A stretch of DNA of 64,000 nucleotides from Alphaproteobacteria bacterium (GTDB lineage Bacteria > Pseudomonadota > Alphaproteobacteria > UBA8366 > GCA-2717185), in NCBI GenBank assembly GCA_012103325.1, contig WLWY01000005.1:372001-436000 (forward strand), written 5' to 3'. The notes beneath the pieces were generated by a model. It was not told where the DNA came from. It did not search any database and worked only from the letters and a program-made list of their open reading frames with translations. Position 1 is the stretch's first letter. The number at the start of each line of letters is the position of its first letter. Both the position numbers and the translations under genes were made by a program. Below, one piece after another: positions 58,133 to 64,000 of this stretch.

Positions 58133-60549
58133 TCCGAATTCTCCGACTTGTCCTTATGGCCGAAGCGGCGAACGATTTCCGATAAGGCTTCCAGCCGTTT
58201 TTCGACGCGGCCATTTATGCTGTCGGGCGGGAACTTGCCGGACTTGTCGCGTTCGCCGGCCGGGATGCCGGTCAGGATTTCGATGCCCTGGTCGATCGTT
58301 TCGACCGGATAGATGCGAAACTTGCCGGCTGCTGCCGCCTCGACGACATCGTCGCGCAGCATCAGATGTTTCACATTGGAAGCGGGAATGAGAACGCCCT
58401 GGTCGCCGGTTAGGCCCGATTGGCGGCAGATATCGAAGAAGCCCTCGATCTTCTCATTCGCGCCGCCGATGGCCTGGACCTGGCCATGCTGATTGACCGA
58501 ACCGGTGACAGCGTAGGATTGTTTGATCGGCGCGTCGGCAAGCGCGGACAAAAGTGCGTAAAGCTCGGTCGACGATGCGCTGTCGCCGTCCACACCACCA
58601 TAGGATTGTTCGAAGGCCAGGCTCGCCTTGAGCGCCAAGGGACGATCCTTCGCGTAGCGCGCGCCGAGGAAGCCGGAAAGGATCATGACGCCTTTTGAGT
58701 GGGTCGGGCCGCCAAGCTCGACCTGCCGTTCGATATCGATTACATCGCCCTTGCCGAGTTGGATGCTGGCGGTGATGCGCGATGGTTTGCCGAAAGCGAA
58801 ACCGCCAAGTTGCAAGACGGCGAGCCCATTGACCTGGCCGACGGCTTCGCCTTGCGTGTCGATTAGGATTGTGCCGCGGCGGATTGCATCCTGCGACCGT
58901 TCCCGCACCCGGTCGGCCCGATGGATTTGCGCGTCGATCGAGCGCTGAACGTCTTCCGCCAGGACCGTCTCGCGGCCGGCTTGTCCGGCCCAGTAGTCGG
59001 ACTCCTGCAGAATGTCCGAGATGTTTTCCGCGTGGCAGGACAGCCTCTCCGAGTCGCCGGCCAGCCGGGCGGCATGATCGACGACCCGCGCCACGGCGTG
59101 CGCATCGAGTGGCTTGAGCGATTCCCGTTTCGCCAACTGGGCGACGAACTGCGCAAACAGGGCGGTCGATTCCGCATTCCGTTCGACGTCCTCTTCGACA
59201 TCCACGGCGACTTTGAAGATTTCCTGGAACTCGGGGTCGTACGCGGCAAGCATGTAATACAGCATGCGGTCGCCGAGCAGCACGACCTTGACGTCGAGCG
59301 GGATCGGTTCCGGTTCGAGCGATACCGTGCTGATCAGGCTCATGGCCTGGCCGATACTCTCGATGCGTATTTCTCGCGCCTTGATCGCGCGTTTCAGTTC
59401 TTCCCAGGCGAGCGGCTGCATCAGCACCTTGCGCGCTTCGAGAATCAGGTAGCCGCCATTGGCGCGATGCAGTGCGCCAGGCTTGATCAAGGTGAAGTCG
59501 GTCATCAGCGCGCCGAATTGGGAGATATGCTCGACGCGCCCGATCAGATTGCCGTGCGTCGGGTGGTTCTCGTAGACCACCGGGGCGCCGGCTGCCGGGC
59601 CGGCATGATCGCGCAGCAGATTGACCTGATAACGGCGCAGCATTGCCCCTTCGCCGGCTTCTTGCTGCATCAACGCTTCCGGCTGCGCCGGTTTGGGGGC
59701 GATCAATTGATTGGTATGCTCGACGATGTCCTGTTCGACGGCGTCCAGATAGGCGAGCAGGGCGGGGATGTCCTGATATTTCGACTGGATTTCGTCGATC
59801 AGATGACCGACGGAAAACCGCGTGATGTCATGGGTCAGGTCGCGGATGCGCTCGCGGTGTTCCTGCGCCCAGCGGGGCATTTCGCGCAGGATCTCCTGTA
59901 GTTCCTGCTGCAGCGTTTCGATATCGGCCTGAACCTGTTTCTGCTCGTCTTCCGGCAGCTTCTGGAAGGCTTCCGGGCCGAGCACCTCGCCGTTCCGCAC
60001 CGGCGCCAGCGTCATGCCGACTGGCGTGCGGACCAGGGCGATCGATTTCTCGCCGGCACGCTTCTGCAGATCGCCGAACGCCTTTTCGCTGCGCTGATTG
60101 AACTCGGCTTCGATCGCTTCGATCCGCGCCCGGTTGTCATCGCTTTCGAAGGCCGCGGGGATCGAGACCTTCAGCTCTTCGACCAGCCGCTCCATGTCTT
60201 TCTGGAAAATCAGGCCGCGGCCAGGCGGCAGGCTGAGCGCGATCGGCTTGTGCGGTTCCGTGAAATTCTGGACGTAACACCAGTCGTCCGGGAACGGTTC
60301 GGTTGCGGCCTGTTCGTCGATGAACTTCCGCACCAGCGTGTGCTTGCCCGCACCCGTCGGGCCGAGCGCGAAGAGGTTGTAGCCGGCGCGCTTCATGCCG
60401 ATGCCGAAACGGACCGCTTCGACGGCGCGGCTCTGTCCAAGCCACTCGTCCGGTGCTTCCAGTTCGGCCGTGGTCTTGAAACGGAACGTCGCGGGATCGG
60501 TCTTGCGGCATAGCGCGTCCGTCCCAAGCGGTTCGATTTCGGTCATCAC
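58129..60549 (-). CDS. Lon-family ATP-dependent protease (AAA-Lon, LonB/LonC-like)
   Basis: An 806-residue protease. The N-terminal part begins EPLGTDALCRKTDPATFRF and has Walker A GPTGAGKHTLV near residue 62, a coiled-coil insertion at about 150-250, and an AAA lid. The C-terminal Lon protease domain has the catalytic Ser in GDSASSTE (about 655) and Lys in NEKIEGFF (about 698). It lacks the long N-terminal substrate domain of classical LonA. It degrades misfolded or regulatory proteins with ATP. GGAG precedes the ATG. It is the first gene of an operon with the Usp protein. Confidence 0.92.
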   Translation of the reverse strand: MMTEIEPLGTDALCRKTDPATFRFKTTAELEAPDEWLGQSRAVEAVRFGIGMKRAGYNLFALGPTGAGKHTLVRKFIDEQAATEPFPDDWCYVQNFTEPHKPIALSLPPGRGLIFQKDMERLVEELKVSIPAAFESDDNRARIEAIEAEFNQRSEKAFGDLQKRAGEKSIALVRTPVGMTLAPVRNGEVLGPEAFQKLPEDEQKQVQADIETLQQELQEILREMPRWAQEHRERIRDLTHDITRFSVGHLIDEIQSKYQDIPALLAYLDAVEQDIVEHTNQLIAPKPAQPEALMQQEAGEGAMLRRYQVNLLRDHAGPAAGAPVVYENHPTHGNLIGRVEHISQFGALMTDFTLIKPGALHRANGGYLILEARKVLMQPLAWEELKRAIKAREIRIESIGQAMSLISTVSLEPEPIPLDVKVVLLGDRMLYYMLAAYDPEFQEIFKVAVDVEEDVERNAESTALFAQFVAQLAKRESLKPLDAHAVARVVDHAARLAGDSERLSCHAENISDILQESDYWAGQAGRETVLAEDVQRSIDAQIHRADRVRERSQDAIRRGTILIDTQGEAVGQVNGLAVLQLGGFAFGKPSRITASIQLGKGDVIDIERQVELGGPTHSKGVMILSGFLGARYAKDRPLALKASLAFEQSYGGVDGDSASSTELYALLSALADAPIKQSYAVTGSVNQHGQVQAIGGANEKIEGFFDICRQSGLTGDQGVLIPASNVKHLMLRDDVVEAAAAGKFRIYPVETIDQGIEILTGIPAGERDKSGKFPPDSINGRVEKRLEALSEIVRRFGHKDKSENSE

Positions 60550-60681
60550 TCACTCCGGTATTCCTTATCCGAATTGCGTAACCGATTGCGCGCGTGGAAA
60601 CCTTGATCTGGCTCAATTGCTTGCCGTTGGTGATGCAGAGCCATATATCGGTTCGTAATCATCGAAGAGAGAAAGTCCGCC

Positions 60682-62295
60682 ATGCCGGCCGATACCGAAA
60701 TGGAGCAACAGGAAGCGAGGAAGGCCAAGCGCGATGCGTTGGTCGCCGTCGTCGTTGCCGTCGGGGTCGCCGTTCTTGGCTGGTATGGCTTTGAGCGGAT
60801 GTCGAATGTTGCCGAAAAGGCTGGCATCAAGCCGAAACCGGTCGCCTTGGCGCCAGCGGAGAAGCCTAAAAGAAAACCGATTGAGATCGCGCCACGAGCG
60901 GTAGAGACCGAGCAAGAGCCCACAGAAGAAACAGTGCCGCCGGTGGAACGCGAAGTGGCTGCGCCGTCGATCGCGCCAACACAGTCCATTCTGCCGCCCT
61001 TGGCGGTGCTGATGGACATGGCACGCCAGAAGATCGCCGCGGGCGATCCGGTCACGGGCGCGCTTTTGGTGCTGGCCGGCCTGCCAAAAGATACTGACAC
61101 GCTCAAAGAAGACGAAAAGGCGACGGCCTATCGCGTCCTGCATCGAGCCTATTGGGACCGGCGGGAAATGTCTGTGTTCCGTGGTCACTACCGGTTCGTG
61201 CGGCTGGCCGCGTTCAACGCTGACGGCACGCTTGCGGTCACGGCGTCGTCGGACAAGTCCGCCCGCCTATGGAATGTCGCCACGGGGACGGAGATTGCGG
61301 CGCTCGAAGGTCATGAGGCGGAGGTGTGGTCGGCGGCGTTCAGTCCGGACAGCCGCCGGGTCATGACGGTTTCCTTCGACAACACGGCGCGGCTTTGGGA
61401 TGTGGAGAGCGGCGAAACGCTCGCCGTCCTGCGTGGCCACCAGGCGGAGGTGAATGCCGCCGCGTTCAGCCCCGACGGCAGCCGCATGCTCACGGCCTCG
61501 CACGACAACACCGCACGTGTTTGGGATACCGAAACCGCCACCACGATTGCGGAGTTGAGCGGACATGAGAGCCTGATCCGCACCGCCGCCTTTAGCGCCG
61601 ACGGCACCCGTGTCGTCACGGCCTCGCACGATACGACGGCCAGGATTTGGAATGCCGAAACCGGTGAGGAACTCCTGGTGCTCCGCGGCCATAAACGGCT
61701 CGTCCGGTTGGCCGCGTTCAGCCCCGATGGCAGCCGTGTCGCGACCGCCTCAGCGGATGGGACGGCGCGGCTCTGGGATGCGAAGACCGGCGCGGTTGTC
61801 GCCGTTCTGAGCGGTCACGACCAATACGTGACCGCCGCCTATTTTAGCCCGGACGGACGCCGGGTCGTGACGTCGGCCTGGGGCGACAACAATGCGCGGC
61901 TGTGGAACGCCGATACGGGTGCGGCCATTGCGGTTCTGCGCGGCCATCGCGGCGAGGTCAATTCGGCCGCCTTTAGTGCGGACAGCCGGCGGGTCGTCAC
62001 TGCGGCGGGGGACCATACCGCACGGCTTTGGGACGCAAATACTGGGGCGGTCCAGGGCGTGCTGGGCGGACACGCCAATGCCATCTATACGGCGGTGTTC
62101 AGCCCGGACGGTACGCGGATACTGACGGCGTCGGCGGACGGGACGGCGCGGCTCTGGGATGCACATGTCGGCGTGGAGAGCAAGACGATTGCGTCCCTGA
62201 AAGACCTCGTCGCTCATCTGGAAGCCGTCCTTCCGCGCGCGCTGACCCGCGACGACCGGCGCGAGCTGACCCGAATTGCAAATGTGACCAGATAG
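60682..62295 (+). CDS. Membrane-anchored eight-repeat WD40 protein
   Basis: A 537-residue protein. One hydrophobic segment (ALVAVVVAVGVAVLGWYGF, about 14-32) anchors it, followed by a basic and proline-rich linker and a short helical region (60-160). Eight WD40 repeats then run from about residue 167 to the C-terminus, each about 42 residues with the LRGHxxEVxxAAFSPDG...TARLWDAxTG pattern. Eight blades would make a closed propeller facing the periplasm or cytoplasm. The WD part is preceded by a linker with MDMARQKIAAGDPVTGALLVL. It is likely a protein-interaction scaffold. Divergent from the Lon-type gene. Confidence 0.88.
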   Translation: MPADTEMEQQEARKAKRDALVAVVVAVGVAVLGWYGFERMSNVAEKAGIKPKPVALAPAEKPKRKPIEIAPRAVETEQEPTEETVPPVEREVAAPSIAPTQSILPPLAVLMDMARQKIAAGDPVTGALLVLAGLPKDTDTLKEDEKATAYRVLHRAYWDRREMSVFRGHYRFVRLAAFNADGTLAVTASSDKSARLWNVATGTEIAALEGHEAEVWSAAFSPDSRRVMTVSFDNTARLWDVESGETLAVLRGHQAEVNAAAFSPDGSRMLTASHDNTARVWDTETATTIAELSGHESLIRTAAFSADGTRVVTASHDTTARIWNAETGEELLVLRGHKRLVRLAAFSPDGSRVATASADGTARLWDAKTGAVVAVLSGHDQYVTAAYFSPDGRRVVTSAWGDNNARLWNADTGAAIAVLRGHRGEVNSAAFSADSRRVVTAAGDHTARLWDANTGAVQGVLGGHANAIYTAVFSPDGTRILTASADGTARLWDAHVGVESKTIASLKDLVAHLEAVLPRALTRDDRRELTRIANVTR

Positions 62296-62363
62296 CGCAT
62301 CCGGTTGCCAAGCTGGCGGCGACGCGCGAAACTTGCCCGGAAATCAATGCGGGAGAGTACAGC

Positions 62364-64000
62364 GTGATTGTAGGAATCGAGGTCGGTGGGACCTTTACCG
62401 ACCTGGTTATGGTTGACGAGTCGGGTCAACTATCCATCCATAAGCTGCCTTCGACGCCAAGCGACCCGAGCGTCGCGGCGGTCGACGGTCTGCGGGAAAT
62501 CCTGGATGCGGCGAACGCGTCCGGCAGTGCGGTATCGGAACTGCTGCACGGGTCGACGATTGCGGCGAACGCACTGATTCAGCGGCGCGGTGCGCGTACG
62601 GCGCTGATCACGACGCGCGGATTCCGCGACGTTCTGTTCATCCAGCGTCAGGACAAGACTGTCGTCTACGATATGTTCTACCAGAAGGCCGAGCCGCTGA
62701 TTTCGCGTGCCGCGGTGCACGAAGTCACCGAGCGGGTGGGCGCCGATGGGGAGGTCGTGACGCCGCTCGATGCGCGCGAGGCGGAAGCTCTGGTCGACGA
62801 TCTCGTCGGCGGTCAGGATGTCGAGTCGGTCGCCGTGTGCCTGCTGCACGCCTATGCCAATCCCAGCCATGAACAGGCGATCGGCGACATCATCAAGCGG
62901 AAATACCCGAATGTCCGGGTTTCGTTGTCGTCAGAGGTGGCGCCGGAGCACCGCGAGTACGAGCGCACCAGCACGGCAGTGATCGACGCCTATATCGGCC
63001 CGGCGGTGGAGAAATATCTGACCAAGTTCGGCGATTCCGTGCGCGAGGTTGGGTTCGACGGCACGCCGCTCATCATGCAGTCCAACGGCGGTGCGGTGCC
63101 GCTGGAAACGGCGCGGCGGCTTACCGCCAACATGTTCGTGTCCGGTCCGGCAGCCGCCGTAACCGCGGCGTCGGAAGTGGCCCAGGCGACGGGGATTTCC
63201 GATGTCATCTCCATCGATGTCGGCGGTACGAGCTGCGATGTCTGCCTGATCACCAACGGCATGCCGCAGACGACGGTCAAAGGCACGGCGGAATTCAGCG
63301 TCGACGGCCTGCCGCTCAATGTTGTCATGACCGATATCGTCACCATCGGCGCCGGAGGCGGGAGTATCGCCCATATCGATGCTGGCGGCATGCTGCAGGT
63401 CGGGCCGCAGAGCGCGGGCGCCGATCCGGGGCCGGCCTGCTACGGCCATGGTGGTGAATTCTTTACGTTGACCGATGCGATGCTGTTGCTGGGTCTGCTC
63501 GACCCGGAGGCGGTGCTGCCGGGTGGGATCAAGCTGCAATCGGATCTGTCGGAAAAGGCGGCGGCGGACCTCTGTGGCCGGCTCGATCTGGAGCCCTTGG
63601 CGCTGGCGGAACGGGTGTACCGGATCGCCATTGTCAACATGGCGCAGGCCTTGCGCCGCGTCAGCGTCAAGCGCGGCTATGATCCGCGCCAGTTCGCGCT
63701 GCTGCCCTGCGGCGGTGCCGGCGCTTTGATCGCTGGACCGCTGGCGGTCGAGATGGGCATGGATCAGATCCTCGTGCCGCCGCATCCTGGAATTTTCTCG
63801 GCGTATGGATTGGCGGTGGCCGATGTCCGCATCGACTATGTGCGGGCGGACGGCGCGGTGCGGACCGATACGCTGACCAAGGAAGGGTTTGCCGAGCGGA
63901 TTGAGGATCTGCGCAACCGGGCTAAAACGGAGTTTTCGGCGCTCGGCTATGATCCGGATGCTCTGACTCTGAGCTTCGCCGTCGACGCCCGTTATGTCGG
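62364..64000 (+). CDS. Hydantoinase/oxoprolinase family protein (HyuA-type), partial
   Basis: The gene begins with a GTG (VIVGIEVGGTFTDLVMVDESG) preceded by GGGAGA and stays open to the window edge (545 complete codons seen). The N-terminal ATPase-like GGTFTD block and the later hydantoinase_A regions (SVDVGGTSCDVC, IGAGGGSIAHID, GPQSAGADPGPACYG and PCGGAGALIAGPLA) identify HyuA-type proteins. These use ATP to open 5-oxoproline, N-methylhydantoin or acetophenone/acetone-type substrates, usually with a HyuB partner gene downstream. The partner and the true C-terminus lie outside the window. Confidence 0.88.
   Translation, partial: MIVGIEVGGTFTDLVMVDESGQLSIHKLPSTPSDPSVAAVDGLREILDAANASGSAVSELLHGSTIAANALIQRRGARTALITTRGFRDVLFIQRQDKTVVYDMFYQKAEPLISRAAVHEVTERVGADGEVVTPLDAREAEALVDDLVGGQDVESVAVCLLHAYANPSHEQAIGDIIKRKYPNVRVSLSSEVAPEHREYERTSTAVIDAYIGPAVEKYLTKFGDSVREVGFDGTPLIMQSNGGAVPLETARRLTANMFVSGPAAAVTAASEVAQATGISDVISIDVGGTSCDVCLITNGMPQTTVKGTAEFSVDGLPLNVVMTDIVTIGAGGGSIAHIDAGGMLQVGPQSAGADPGPACYGHGGEFFTLTDAMLLLGLLDPEAVLPGGIKLQSDLSEKAAADLCGRLDLEPLALAERVYRIAIVNMAQALRRVSVKRGYDPRQFALLPCGGAGALIAGPLAVEMGMDQILVPPHPGIFSAYGLAVADVRIDYVRADGAVRTDTLTKEGFAERIEDLRNRAKTEFSALGYDPDALTLSFAVDARYV

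Noticed and set aside
1-64000. Integrated phage, plasmid origin or integrative element
   Set aside because: No integrase, replication, portal, terminase or transfer gene and no att-like direct repeat next to a tRNA was seen. The only mobile DNA is IS66, IS5 (two), IS4 and MITE-like repeats.

Overview
The window is high-G+C DNA whose gene content points to a free-living alphaproteobacterium, probably of the Rhodospirillales type. The evidence is many acyl-CoA, 2-oxoglutarate-dioxygenase and short-chain dehydrogenase genes, an exosortase-sorted PEP-CTERM protein behind a sigma-54-like promoter, GC-rich palindromic repeats of a kind common in that class, and several insertion sequences (IS). No rRNA, tRNA, CRISPR array, integrase or phage gene was seen, so taxonomy rests on gene content only.

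Layout. 1-2.1 kb: the end of an IS66-family element with a tandemly duplicated right end, inserted into an AraC-type regulator gene. 2.1-5.8 kb: DUF1330 protein, GlpD-like flavoenzyme, a small unknown protein, a relic of a Rieske dioxygenase gene and a metallo-beta-lactamase-fold hydrolase. 5.9-7.2 kb: a palindromic/MITE-like repeat carrying IS5-family copy 1. 7.4-11.2 kb: two copper oxidases, a lipoprotein multicopper oxidase and a tyrosinase-type polyphenol oxidase. 11.2-14.5 kb: a ParDE-type toxin-antitoxin pair, an MlaC-family protein and a gamma-glutamyltransferase homologue. 14.6-20.9 kb: two small unknown proteins, an animal-type haem peroxidase, a 128-residue unknown protein, a BTAD/TPR regulator and a stand-alone YcaO protein. 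This block is the best candidate here for an undescribed system.

21-29.5 kb is mostly housekeeping and small-molecule metabolism: YchJ, a TauD-type dioxygenase, a histidine phosphatase, a class II aldolase, DUF924, an SDR, then GNAT-RidA-RidA-GNAT-enoyl-CoA hydratase in one direction. 29.5-41.4 kb: hybrid histidine kinase, lactonase-like hydrolase, LLM oxidoreductase, acyl-CoA dehydrogenase, inorganic pyrophosphatase, a LysR/cupin divergent pair, the PEP-CTERM protein, dienelactone hydrolase, MetE-like protein, a second TauD and an MFS transporter. 41.6-48.8 kb: an IS4-family element set inside a palindromic repeat, acyl-CoA dehydrogenase, nitroreductase, aldo/keto reductase, class III CoA-transferase and IS5 copy 2. 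48.8-56.9 kb: 2OG oxygenase, HxlR with a divergent lipoprotein hydrolase, MAPEG protein, SDR plus TauD, SnoaL-like protein, N-formylglutamate amidohydrolase, MFS transporter and glyoxalase I. 57.0-57.3 kb: a 263-bp nested palindrome. 57.3-64 kb: tandem-Usp protein, Lon-type protease, a membrane-anchored eight-repeat WD40 protein and the start of a hydantoinase/oxoprolinase gene that runs off the window.

The two IS5 copies are 1158 bp each, differ by one base as far as I compared them, lie in the same orientation 41.6 kb apart and share 32 bp of identical right flank. They are therefore a ready substrate for recombination that would delete or amplify the oxidase/YcaO region. The catabolic genes (four iron/2OG oxygenases, two acyl-CoA dehydrogenases, a CoA-transferase, an enoyl-CoA hydratase and several hydrolases) look like scattered small operons for organic-acid or aromatic/xenobiotic breakdown rather than one pathway.
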